Positions 25,400 through 33,580 of a stretch of DNA of 33,594 bases are shown in pieces. A program made the position numbers and the translations under genes. Position 1 is the first letter of the stretch. The number at the start of each line of letters is the position of its first letter. The notes beneath the pieces are model-generated. The model was not told the origin of the DNA. It made no database searches and worked only from the letters and a program-made list of their open reading frames with translations. Origin of the DNA: Alphaproteobacteria bacterium (GTDB lineage: Bacteria > Pseudomonadota > Alphaproteobacteria > Ferrovibrionales > Ferrovibrionaceae); the NCBI GenBank assembly GCA_026126215.1, contig JAHCJQ010000027.1:1-33594 (forward strand), given 5' to 3'.

Positions 25400-25431
25400 G
25401 CGGCGGTAAATGGCGCGGGGATCTGAGGAAA

Positions 25432-26715
25432 ATGCTGGACCGGCAACTGGCGCTCGACATCATGAAATCGGTCGATGAAGGCTTCGACGAGCAGGTCGAG
25501 CTGACCGCCGAACTGGTGAAACATCCATCGCTGCGCGGGGCGGAGCACACGGCGCAGGACTTCGTCGCCGCTGCCATGCGCGAGCGGGGCCTCGCGGTCG
25601 ATCGCTGGCAGGTCCGCGTCGAGGACATCGCGCACCTGCCCGGTTTCTCTCCGGTCGCGGTGAGCTACGAGAATGCCTTCAACGTCGTCGGCGCGCACCG
25701 CGCCGGCAATGCGAAAGGCCGCAGCCTCATCCTCAACGGCCATATCGACGTGGTGCCGGTCGGGCCGCTGGACATGTGGAAGCGCCCGCCCTTCGAACCC
25801 TGGCGGGACGGCGACTGGCTCTATGGCCGGGGCAGCGGCGACATGAAGGCGGGAATTGCCGGCATGCTGCACGCGCTGGATGCGCTGAAGCGGCTTGGCT
25901 TCCGGCCGGCGGCGGATGTCTATTTCCAGTCGGTCGTCGAGGAGGAATGCACGGGCAACGGTGCCCTCGCCTGCCTCGCCCGCGGCTATCGCGCCGAAGT
26001 GGCGCTGATCCCTGAGCCGATGTGGAACCAGATGATCCGCGCCCAGGTCGGCGTCATGTGGTTCCAGGTGCATGTGCGCGGACTGCCCGTGCATGTGCGC
26101 GAGGCCGGCAACGGCGCCAATGCCATCGAAGCGTCGTTCGGGCTGATGCAGGCGCTGCATCGGCTCGAGGAGCGCTGGAACCTGGAATGCCGGCAGCATC
26201 CGCATTTTCGCCATGTGGAACACCCGATCAACCTGAATGTCGGCCGCATCGCGGGCGGCGACTGGCCTTCCTCGGTGCCGGCCTGGTGCACCTTCGACGT
26301 GCGCGTCGCCATGACCCCGGGCAAGGACCTGGCGGAAGCGCGCCGCGAGATAGAGGCCTGCATCCGCGATGCCGCGCGCGAGAACCGCTTCCTCTCCAAC
26401 TTCCCGCCGGAGGTGAGCTATCACGGCTTCCAGGCGGAGGGATACGTGCTGAGTGGCGGCGAGGAGGCGGAAGCGGCGCTGCGAACGACGCATGCGCTGG
26501 CCTTCGATGGCGCGCCGCTCGAGGAATGCGCCACCACCGGCACCACGGATGCGCGCTTCTTCGGCCTTTATGCCGGCATCCCGGCGCTGGTCTATGGACC
26601 GACTGCCGACAGCATCCATGGCTTCGATGAGCGGGTCGACCTCGAATCCGTGCGCCGCATCACCCAGTCCATGGCATTGTTTATGGCGGATTGGTGCGGG
26701 CTGGAGAAGATCTGA
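25432..26715 (+). CDS. M20 family metallopeptidase/deacylase (ArgE/DapE type)
   Basis: The 427-residue cytoplasmic enzyme has the two-zinc site of the family: H104 and D106 in NGHIDVVPVG, D137 in GRGSGDMKAG, and the catalytic Glu pair in VVEEECTGNG (about 170-172). The distal metal ligand is probably in YGPTADSIHGFDE near the end. A dimerisation domain occupies roughly residues 205-325. Members release acyl or succinyl groups from N-acyl-amino acids or cleave small peptides. GAGG lies just before the ATG. It is divergent from the D-aminoacylase and followed after 21 bases by the M81 gene. Confidence 0.92.
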   Translation: MLDRQLALDIMKSVDEGFDEQVELTAELVKHPSLRGAEHTAQDFVAAAMRERGLAVDRWQVRVEDIAHLPGFSPVAVSYENAFNVVGAHRAGNAKGRSLILNGHIDVVPVGPLDMWKRPPFEPWRDGDWLYGRGSGDMKAGIAGMLHALDALKRLGFRPAADVYFQSVVEEECTGNGALACLARGYRAEVALIPEPMWNQMIRAQVGVMWFQVHVRGLPVHVREAGNGANAIEASFGLMQALHRLEERWNLECRQHPHFRHVEHPINLNVGRIAGGDWPSSVPAWCTFDVRVAMTPGKDLAEARREIEACIRDAARENRFLSNFPPEVSYHGFQAEGYVLSGGEEAEAALRTTHALAFDGAPLEECATTGTTDARFFGLYAGIPALVYGPTADSIHGFDERVDLESVRRITQSMALFMADWCGLEKI

Positions 26716-26736
26716 CAAAGTACTCGAGGAACGGAC

Positions 26737-28188
26737 ATGCGCGTCTTCACCGCCACGCTCGGCACCGAGACCAACACCTTCTCGCCGATCCCGACCGGCA
26801 TGTCGGTGTTCAAGGACACCTTCTACGCCCCCGCCGGCCAGCATCCGGATCGGCCAATGCTCTTTACCGGGCCGCTCTGGGCGGCCCGGCAGCGCGCGAA
26901 GGAACGCAACTGGGTGGTGATCGAGGGATTGTGCGCCTTCGCCCAGCCGGCCGGCCCGACCACGCGCAAGGTCTACGAGCAGCTCCGCGACCAGATTCTC
27001 GACGATCTGCGGGCGGCGATGCCGGTGGACATGGTGGTCCTCGGCATGCATGGCGCCATGGTCGCCGAGGGCTACGACGATTGCGAGGGCGATCTGCTGC
27101 GGCGGGTACGCGAGATCGTCGGCCCGAAGGTTCCGGTCGGGGCCGAACTCGACCCGCACTGCCACCTGACACCGGCCATGCTCGAGCACGCCACGGCCAT
27201 CGTCTGCTTCAAGGAATACCCCCATACGGACTTCGTCGAACGCGGCTTCGAGCTGGTGGATATCTGCGCCGCCGCCGCCTCGGGCGACCGCCAGCCGGTC
27301 ATGGAGGTATTCGACTGCCAGATGATCGACATGTTCCACACGCCGGTCGAGCCGATGCGCGGCTTTGTCGAACGGATCAAGGCGCTGGAGGGCAAGGACG
27401 GGATCCTGTCGATCTCGGTCGCCCATGGCTTTCCCTGGGGCGACGTCCCCGACCTCGGCACGCGCCTGCTGGTGATCGGCGATGGCGACCGCGCCAGGGC
27501 GGCAAGACTTGCCGGGGAACTCGGCCGCGAACTGCAGGCGATGCGCGGGCGCGCCGCTGCGCGCGGCGTCTCCCTCGGAGAGGGACTGGACCAGGCGCTC
27601 TCCAGCGCCGCGGCGCCGATCGTGCTTGCCGACACCGCGGACAATGCTGGCGGCGGGGCGCCCAGCGATTCCACGTTCGTTCTGGCCGAACTGCTGCGCC
27701 GTGGCGTGCGCGGCGCCGCGCTTGCCCCGATGTGGGACCCGATAGCGGTGCGGTTCTGCTTCGATGCCGGCGAGGGCGCAAGGCTGCGCCTGCGCATCGG
27801 CGGCAAGGTCGGTCCGACATCGGGCGCGCCGCTTGATGTCGAGGCGGAGGTGTTGAAACTGGTGGAAGGCCATGCCCAAAGTTTCGGCCAGGCCCGGCAG
27901 ATGGTGGGCGACGCGGCGGCGATCCGCGTCGAGGGAATCGACATCGTGCTCAATTCCAGCCGCTGCCAGGCGACCGGAACCGATCTCTTCACCGGTCTCG
28001 GCATCACGCTCGAGGACAAGAAGCTGATCGTCGTAAAGTCGAGCCAGCATTTCTATGCCGCCTTCGCGCCGATCGCGAAGGAGGTGATATATCTCAATCC
28101 ACCGGGAACCCTGACGCTGGACCTCAAGTCGTTCGAGTATCGCAAGGCCCGGCCGACGATCTGGCCGCTTGGCGGCGAGGCGGACTGA
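26737..28188 (+). CDS. M81 family metallopeptidase, MlrC (microcystinase C)-like
   Basis: The 483-residue protein has the MlrC fold signatures: GTETNTFSP near residue 9, GMHGAM (H105), the zinc pattern D-x-H-x21-H at D139, H141 and H163 (DPHCHL, then KEYPHTD), and DTADNAGGGAPSDSTFVL near 307. The last motif usually reads DNPGGG, so an Ala replaces the Pro. MlrC cleaves linearised microcystin and the tetrapeptide at the D-Glu/Adda side; most relatives have unknown substrates. GAGGAACGG precedes the ATG. It lies between the M20 gene and pgi on the same strand. Confidence 0.9.
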   Translation: MRVFTATLGTETNTFSPIPTGMSVFKDTFYAPAGQHPDRPMLFTGPLWAARQRAKERNWVVIEGLCAFAQPAGPTTRKVYEQLRDQILDDLRAAMPVDMVVLGMHGAMVAEGYDDCEGDLLRRVREIVGPKVPVGAELDPHCHLTPAMLEHATAIVCFKEYPHTDFVERGFELVDICAAAASGDRQPVMEVFDCQMIDMFHTPVEPMRGFVERIKALEGKDGILSISVAHGFPWGDVPDLGTRLLVIGDGDRARAARLAGELGRELQAMRGRAAARGVSLGEGLDQALSSAAAPIVLADTADNAGGGAPSDSTFVLAELLRRGVRGAALAPMWDPIAVRFCFDAGEGARLRLRIGGKVGPTSGAPLDVEAEVLKLVEGHAQSFGQARQMVGDAAAIRVEGIDIVLNSSRCQATGTDLFTGLGITLEDKKLIVVKSSQHFYAAFAPIAKEVIYLNPPGTLTLDLKSFEYRKARPTIWPLGGEAD

Positions 28189-28198
28189 GCCGGTTGCG

Positions 28199-29857
28199 AT
28201 GAGATCGGCAGAGCCAGCCTTCGCCGCGGCCTGGGAAGCCCTCGCGCGGCACCGTCAGGAAATGGCCGGCATCCATCTCCGCGACCTTTTCGCAAGCGAT
28301 CCGGCGCGGGCGCGGCGCTATACGCTCGAACTCGACGGGCTGGCGCTGGACTATTCGCGCAATCCGGTGACCGATAGCACGCTCTCGCTGCTCCTCGCTC
28401 TCGCGGAAGCGGCGGGGGTTGTCGACTGGACCGGGCGCATGTTCCGCGGCGAGCGCATCAACGCCACAGAGAACCGCGCAGTCCTTCATACGGCGCTGCG
28501 CGCGCCGAGAGGCCAGCACCTTTTGCTGGATGGCATCGACGTGATGGCCGAGGTGCATGCGACGCTCGACCGCTTCCTCGCCTTCGCCGAACAGGTACGC
28601 GGCGGCACATGGACGGGTGCCACCGGACGGCGCATCGCGCGGGTCATCAATATCGGCATTGGCGGCTCCGATCTCGGGCCGGCGATGGCCTGCGATGCGC
28701 TCTCGCCTTACCGGCACAAGGGGATCGACTTCGCCTTCGTGGCCAATGTTGATGGCACTGCCATCACCCGGGCGCTGGCGGAAAGCGATCCGGAAAGCAC
28801 GCTCTTCATCATCGCCTCCAAGACTTTTACCACCCAGGAAACCATGACCAACGCCGCGACTGCACGCGCCTGGCTGGTCGAAAGGCTGGGCGAGGCGGCG
28901 ATACCGCGTCACTTCGTCGCCGTCTCGACGAACCGCGCGGAGGTCGAACGCTTCGGCATCGACCCAGTCAACATGTTCGGCTTCTGGGACTGGGTCGGCG
29001 GTCGCTATTCGCTATGGTCGGCCATCGGCCTGCCCATCGCCATCGCCATCGGCGCCGAAAGGTTTCACGAGTTTCTCGCCGGCGCCGCCGCGATGGACCG
29101 GCATTTCCGGGAGGCGCAACCGGAAACCAACATGCCGCTCCTTCTCGCCCTCCTTGGTGTATGGCAGATCAACTTTCTGGGCCGCCATGTACAGGCGATC
29201 CTGCCTTACGACCAGTCGCTTGCCCGCTTCCCTGCCTATCTCCAGCAGCTCGAGATGGAGAGCAACGGCAAGCGCGTCTCGCGCGACGGCGCGATCGTGC
29301 CGCACGCCACCGGCGCGGTGGTCTGGGGCGAGCCCGGCACCAACGGGCAACACGCCTTCTATCAGCTCCTCCATCAGGGCTCGACCATCGTGCCGGTGGA
29401 CTTCCTGGCGCCCGCCCGCGCTCAGCACGGGCTCGACCACCACCACCGCATCCTGCTCGCCAATCTTCTGGCGCAGGCGCAGGCGCTGATGCAGGGACGG
29501 ACCGCGGAAGAGGCGCGCGCTGAACTTATGGCGCAGGGCCTGGCCGGCGAAGCATTGGAGAAGCTGCTGCCGCACAAGGTCTTTCCCGGCGACCGGCCGA
29601 GCAACATGATCCTGTTCGAGACGCTGGACCCGCGCCGGCTCGGCATGCTGATCGCCCTCTACGAACACAAGGTGTTCGTGCAGGGCATCGTCTGGAACAT
29701 CCACTCCTTCGACCAGTGGGGCGTCGAACTGGGCAAGCAGCTTGCCGGCGGCCTGTTGCCGGCTCTCGAAGGACGGCCGCCGGCCGTCCAGCCGGACGCC
29801 GCGAGCCGCGAGCAGATCGAACGCCTGCGCCGCTGGCGCGGTCAGGGCGCGGTGTAG
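28199..29857 (+). CDS. pgi: Glucose-6-phosphate isomerase
   Basis: The enzyme interconverts glucose 6-phosphate and fructose 6-phosphate. The 552-residue length is that of the E. coli type. Motifs are GERINATENRAVLHTALR, NIGIGGSDLGPAMA, FIIASKTFTTQETMTNA, FWDWVGGRYSLWSAIGLP and LGVELGKQLAGGL-like QWGVELGKQLAGG. The ATG at 28199 is chosen; it is only 10 bases after the M81 stop, so pgi may be expressed as the last gene of that unit. Its last 16 bases overlap the end of the convergent aldehyde dehydrogenase gene. Confidence 0.97.
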   Translation: MRSAEPAFAAAWEALARHRQEMAGIHLRDLFASDPARARRYTLELDGLALDYSRNPVTDSTLSLLLALAEAAGVVDWTGRMFRGERINATENRAVLHTALRAPRGQHLLLDGIDVMAEVHATLDRFLAFAEQVRGGTWTGATGRRIARVINIGIGGSDLGPAMACDALSPYRHKGIDFAFVANVDGTAITRALAESDPESTLFIIASKTFTTQETMTNAATARAWLVERLGEAAIPRHFVAVSTNRAEVERFGIDPVNMFGFWDWVGGRYSLWSAIGLPIAIAIGAERFHEFLAGAAAMDRHFREAQPETNMPLLLALLGVWQINFLGRHVQAILPYDQSLARFPAYLQQLEMESNGKRVSRDGAIVPHATGAVVWGEPGTNGQHAFYQLLHQGSTIVPVDFLAPARAQHGLDHHHRILLANLLAQAQALMQGRTAEEARAELMAQGLAGEALEKLLPHKVFPGDRPSNMILFETLDPRRLGMLIALYEHKVFVQGIVWNIHSFDQWGVELGKQLAGGLLPALEGRPPAVQPDAASREQIERLRRWRGQGAV

Positions 29858-31278
29858 GACGTCTTGACGGTGGTATAGAATTCCACGGCGTATCGGCCCT
29901 GTTCGCGCGGGCCATAGCTCGAGCCCTTCCTGCCGCCGAAAGGCACGTGATAGTCCACGCCCGCGGTCGGCAGGTTGACCATGGTCATGCCCGCCTCCGC
30001 GTGACGCTTGAAATGCGAAGCATGCTTCAGTGAAGTGGTGCAGATGCCGGCGGAGAGGCCGAAATCGGTATCGTTGGCGATGGCCAGAGCTTCCTCGTAG
30101 TCGCGCGCCGCGATGACGCTCGCAACCGGCCCGAATATTTCCTCGCGGTTGACCCGCATCCGGCTGTCCGTCTCCGTCAGCAGCGCCGGCGCCATGTAGA
30201 AGCCGTTCTTCGCGCGGTTGAGGCGCTGGCCACCGAAGGCGAGCTTCGCCCCTTCCTTCACGCCGATATCGACATAGTCCAGGTCCTTCTCGAGCTGGCC
30301 CAGATCGACCACAGGGCCGATATCGGTGCCTGCCGCCAGCGCATCGTCGACCTTCAGCGACTTGAGCTTCTCGACCATCGCATCTACGAAGCGGTCATGG
30401 ATGCCTTTGGTGACGATGAGTCGGCTCGACGCGGTGCAACGCTGGCCCGTCGAGTAGTAGGCGCCCTGCACGGCGCAGTTGACCGCCACGTCGAGCGCCG
30501 CATCGTCGAGCACGATCAGCGGATTCTTGCCGCCCATCTCGAGCTGAACCTTCGCCATGCGCGCCACGGCATGCTGCGCGACGCGGCGCCCGGTTTCGAC
30601 CGATCCGGTGAAGCTGATGCCGGTCACCTTCGGATTGTCGAGCAGCGCCTGGCCGATCACCGAGCCGCGGCCCATCACCAGATTGAAGACGCCCTCCGGC
30701 AGGCCGGCTTTCTGGATGATCTCGGCCAGCGCCCAGGCCGAACCCGGCACCAGATCCGCCGGCTTGAAGACGACGCAGTTGCCATAGGCCAGCGCCGGCG
30801 CGATCTTCCAGGCTGGAATGGCGATCGGGAAGTTCCACGGCGTGATGATGCCGATCACGCCAAGCGGCTCGCGCGTGATCTCGACCTCGACGCCTGGCCG
30901 GACCGAGGCGAGCTTCTCGCCCTGCACGCGCACCACCTCGGCGGCGAAGAAACGGAAGATCTGGCCGGCGCGCGTCGCCTCGCCGATGCCCTCGGGCAGT
31001 GTCTTGCCCTCCTCGCGCGAGAGCAGCCGGCCAAGCTCGTCCTTGCGCGCCAGAATCTCCGTGCCGATGCGATCGAGCATGTCGGCGCGTGCCTGGATCG
31101 ATCCGGTGGACCAGGCGGGGAAGGCGCGCCGTGCCGCCTCGACCGCCTCCGCCGCCTGCTGCGCGGAAGCCTGCGCATAGACACCGACCAGGTCCGCCGT
31201 ATCGGAGGGATTGACGTTGCGCGTCTCTCCCTGTCCCTCGACCCAGGCGCCCGCGATCAGATTCTTGTGCAACGACAT
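29842..31278 (-). CDS. NAD(P)-dependent aldehyde dehydrogenase, ketoglutaric-semialdehyde type
   Basis: The 478-residue enzyme shows the full family set: GVIGIITPWNFPIAIPAWK, VFKPADLVPGSAW, the GSVETGRRV nucleotide loop, the general base Glu in LEMGGKNP, the nucleophile Cys in STGQRCTAS, and the EEIFGPV motif. Over its length it resembles 2,5-dioxovalerate (alpha-ketoglutarate semialdehyde) dehydrogenases, but related aldehydes are possible. AGGAG stands 7 bases before ATG 31278; ATG 31284 is too close to that site. It lies 31 bases downstream of the CobS-like gene on the same strand, with no obvious functional link. Confidence 0.9.
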   Translation of the reverse strand: MSLHKNLIAGAWVEGQGETRNVNPSDTADLVGVYAQASAQQAAEAVEAARRAFPAWSTGSIQARADMLDRIGTEILARKDELGRLLSREEGKTLPEGIGEATRAGQIFRFFAAEVVRVQGEKLASVRPGVEVEITREPLGVIGIITPWNFPIAIPAWKIAPALAYGNCVVFKPADLVPGSAWALAEIIQKAGLPEGVFNLVMGRGSVIGQALLDNPKVTGISFTGSVETGRRVAQHAVARMAKVQLEMGGKNPLIVLDDAALDVAVNCAVQGAYYSTGQRCTASSRLIVTKGIHDRFVDAMVEKLKSLKVDDALAAGTDIGPVVDLGQLEKDLDYVDIGVKEGAKLAFGGQRLNRAKNGFYMAPALLTETDSRMRVNREEIFGPVASVIAARDYEEALAIANDTDFGLSAGICTTSLKHASHFKRHAEAGMTMVNLPTAGVDYHVPFGGRKGSSYGPREQGRYAVEFYTTVKTSYTAP

Positions 31279-31309
31279 CCGCATTCTCCTGCCTGTTTCC
31301 TCTGGTGGA

Positions 31310-32092
31310 TTATTCGACGGCTCCGACCACGGCGATGGCGGCGAGCAGCGCGGCGATCTCCGCCGAAACCTGCACCGCGCCCAGCACCTCGTCTGTGCGC
31401 CCGTTCAGCCGCGCCTGCGCCAGAGCCAGTACGGCCAGGCTCGCCGCGATGGCGGCAAGACAGGCCGCCAGCGCCGTGCCGAAGCCGAGCGCCAGCACCG
31501 CTACGATGGCGCCAATGAGCAGCGCCCAGGCCAGCTCGACCGGATCAGGGCGATCCCGCTCCGCCTCGACCTCGCCACTCTCGCCCGGCCTGGTCGCTGC
31601 ATCGAAGCCGATCGCGGAAGGCAGCATGTAGGTGGCGAAAGCCACCATGGCGAGGCCGAGCGTGGTGGCCGCGATCAGCCCGTTGAACACCTGCATCGGC
31701 GCGCCGAGCGCGGTGAGGGCCGCGGCGCGCAACAGGAACATTGCCACCAGCGCGATCACCGCCGGCGCGCCCAGCGTTTCGCCGCGCAGCCGCAGCAGCC
31801 GCGCCTCGGGCCCCGGGCCGGGCAGGGCCTCGACGAAGCGGCAGAGACCGTGCTCGGGCCGCCCGGCATGCAGTCCGGTCAGGGCAATCGCCGCGATCAG
31901 CGCCGAGAGAAAAGAGTTCAGCCCGAAGTAGAAACTGAGCGCGAAAACAAGTGCGACGAGAAAGCCGACAATCAGTCCCACCAGGGGCAGCACCGTCGTC
32001 GCCTCGACGATGCCCCCGCCGGGCACGCGGCTGCGGACCGGAAGGCACGTGAGCCGCCCAAGGGCATACCTGAACTTTTCGACAATCGACAT
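31310..32092 (-). CDS. CobS-like membrane protein lacking the catalytic motifs
   Basis: The 260-residue polytopic protein follows the layout of cobalamin synthase CobS: FRYALGRLTCLPV at the start, then LPLVGLIVGF, then a membrane core, and LNGRTDEVLGAVQVSAEIAAL at the end. However, the acidic signature T-G-G-x-H-x-D-G-L-A-D-T-x-D-G is replaced by LTGLHAGRPEHGLCRFVEAL (71-90), and the distal G-x-T-G-D-x-L-G-A by GRTDEVLGA. It is therefore probably not an active adenosylcobinamide-GDP ribazoletransferase. The reading frame is intact. ATG 32092 has AGGG upstream; an ATG 12 codons earlier has no site. It is divergent from cbtB, which keeps the cobalt/B12 context. Confidence 0.75.
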   Translation of the reverse strand: MSIVEKFRYALGRLTCLPVRSRVPGGGIVEATTVLPLVGLIVGFLVALVFALSFYFGLNSFLSALIAAIALTGLHAGRPEHGLCRFVEALPGPGPEARLLRLRGETLGAPAVIALVAMFLLRAAALTALGAPMQVFNGLIAATTLGLAMVAFATYMLPSAIGFDAATRPGESGEVEAERDRPDPVELAWALLIGAIVAVLALGFGTALAACLAAIAASLAVLALAQARLNGRTDEVLGAVQVSAEIAALLAAIAVVGAVE

Positions 32093-32275
32093 GCGTGCCC
32101 TCGGCCCCTCCTTGCCCGCGGCATCCATATTAAGGCGGACGAGGGACGGGCGCGAGCCTCACATGTCGTTCATCGAACCGCCGGGCGCATTGCCTTGGGG
32201 CAGCGACCTGACGGATAATCGGCGCCGGAACCAGACCGCCCGGAAGTGGTCCGGAAGCAAGGGAGCCGTCCCGGC

Positions 32276-32470
32276 ATGACCAGCACCAGTCTGACCCGTC
32301 CTGTCCTGCCCACCACCCTGCCGGAGCGGCGGGGCGCGATGGTGCGCGCTGCCCTTCTGACCGGTGCGCTCGGCCTCTTGCTCATCTGGGGCGTCGGTTT
32401 CGCCGGACCGGACGCATTGCATGCGGCGGCACACGATTCTCGTCACGCCCTGACCTTCCCGTGCCATTGA
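32276..32470 (+). CDS. cbtB: Cobalt transporter subunit CbtB
   Basis: The 64-residue protein has one membrane helix (about residues 22-43, ALLTGALGLLLIWGVGF) and the typical histidine-rich end with H49, H53, H57 and H64 (LHAAAHDSRHALTFPCH). This matches CbtB, the small partner of CbtA, often controlled by cobalamin. AAGGGAG is 10 bases before the ATG. cbtA starts 10 bases after its stop. I see no B12-box or cobalamin riboswitch in the 183-base upstream gap. A weak promoter (TTGCCT at 32190, GATAAT at 32214) is possible. Confidence 0.92.
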   Translation: MTSTSLTRPVLPTTLPERRGAMVRAALLTGALGLLLIWGVGFAGPDALHAAAHDSRHALTFPCH

Positions 32471-32480
32471 TGACAGGGAG

Positions 32481-33143
32481 ATGATGGTGCGCCTGCCGGT
32501 CCGCTTCCTGCTGGCCGCGTTGCTCGCCGGGATACTTTCCGCTCTGGCGCTGACCGGCCTGCAGGCCGCGCGCCAGCTCCCCCTCATCATCGAGGCCGAG
32601 CGGCACGAACAGGGCGACGCAACCCCGCTCGTAGCGCCCGAACGGCCGGGCCTGCCGCGCATGGCAACCGGCCTGCTCGCCAACCTGCTGGCGGGCATTG
32701 GCTATGCCCTGCTGCTGCTCGCCGGCTATGGCCTCATGGGCCTCGCCAGCCCGCGCGGTCTGACATGGGGGCTGGGTGGCTATGCCGCCTTTGTCCTGGC
32801 GCCCGCCCTCGGCTTGCCGCCGGAACTCCCCGGGGCGGTGGTGCCCGATCTGGCACTTCGTCAGCTTTGGTGGATCGCCACCGCCGCGGCGACCGCCGCC
32901 GGCCTGCTCGCCATCGCCTTCGCGCGGCGGCGCGCCTGGAAGGTGGCCGGCGCCACCCTGCTCGCCCTGCCCCATCTCTGGCGGCTGCCCTGGCCCGAGG
33001 GCAGCGGCAGCGCACCGCCGGAACTGGCGGCCGAGTTCGCCGTCGCGACACTCACGGTCAACCTGGTCTTCTGGGTCCTGCTTGGCCTGCTCACCGCGCT
33101 GGCCTTCGAACGGCTGGTCTCGCGGCCTCACGCCGCGGCGTAG
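32481..33143 (+). CDS. cbtA: Cobalt transporter subunit CbtA
   Basis: The 220-residue membrane protein has about five or six hydrophobic helices. The diagnostic CbtA stretch is LGGYAAFVLAPALGLPPELPGA, followed by VPDLALRQLWWIATAAATAAGL. With CbtB it forms a predicted cobalt permease of the inner membrane. GGGAG lies directly before tandem ATG codons at 32481 and 32484, and either may be used. Its last 16 bases overlap the end of the convergent lysozyme gene. Confidence 0.93.
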   Translation: MMVRLPVRFLLAALLAGILSALALTGLQAARQLPLIIEAERHEQGDATPLVAPERPGLPRMATGLLANLLAGIGYALLLLAGYGLMGLASPRGLTWGLGGYAAFVLAPALGLPPELPGAVVPDLALRQLWWIATAAATAAGLLAIAFARRRAWKVAGATLLALPHLWRLPWPEGSGSAPPELAAEFAVATLTVNLVFWVLLGLLTALAFERLVSRPHAAA

Positions 33144-33580
33144 ATCTCGCCCTCCTCGCGCCGGCGGCGGACGAGTCCGGCGAGGCGCACGCCGCCCGCA
33201 TGCACCCAGCGCATCAGTTCGGCCGGCACCTCGCCGTGGCGCCCCTCGATCACCATCCGCCGCAGTGCCGATGCCTGCAGATTTCCGGCACCGAGGTTGA
33301 AGGCGAAGTCGATCAGCGCCGCGCGCTGCCCGTCTGCGAGCGGCACCGGGCAGAGCTGCGCCAGCGCCCGCGCCGCGCGGGCAAGATCCTGGACGAGCCA
33401 GGCCTCCGCGGTCGCCTCTTCGATCGGCGGAAAGCGGGCAAGATCGGCGAATCGCTCGCGCGCCAGCAGCCGCCCGTACCCTTGAGTCGGGAAGCCGGCC
33501 GCGTCGTGATAGGCAACGAGGCGCAGCCCTTCGAAGCGTCGCGCCAGCGCCCTTGCCATGTCGAGCGCCGCCATGCTCAC
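33128..33580 (-). CDS. Lysozyme of T4/phage type (glycoside hydrolase 24-like)
   Basis: The 150-residue protein carries the exact spacing of the T4 lysozyme triad: E17, D26 and T32 (FEGLRLVAYHDAAGFPTQGYG), i.e. Glu-8-Asp-5-Thr. QRAALIDFAFNLGAGNLQASALRRM matches the second lobe of RrrD/endolysin-like lysozymes. It would cleave the N-acetylmuramic acid to N-acetylglucosamine bond. No signal peptide is evident and no holin or other phage gene is seen nearby. The start is uncertain: GTG 33580 has GGAG 8 bases upstream, ATG 33574 is next. The right window edge hides its upstream context. Confidence 0.88.
   Translation of the reverse strand: MSMAALDMARALARRFEGLRLVAYHDAAGFPTQGYGRLLARERFADLARFPPIEEATAEAWLVQDLARAARALAQLCPVPLADGQRAALIDFAFNLGAGNLQASALRRMVIEGRHGEVPAELMRWVHAGGVRLAGLVRRRREEGEIYAAA

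Noticed and set aside
25300..28050. Extension of the D-aminoacylase frame upstream through the antisense of the M20 and M81 genes
   Set aside because: The D-aminoacylase family starts at about 25299 with metal ligands at the known residue numbers; the extra part is antisense shadow.
18147..28188. A complete microcystin-degradation (mlr) cluster
   Set aside because: Only the MlrC-like protein is present; no MlrA protease, MlrB or MlrD is seen, and the importer is ABC type.
32093..32275. Possible cobalamin riboswitch upstream of cbtB
   Set aside because: I looked for the B12 box and the GCC-ACTG core on both strands and found neither; only an imperfect CCGGAACCA/TGGTCCGG repeat is present.
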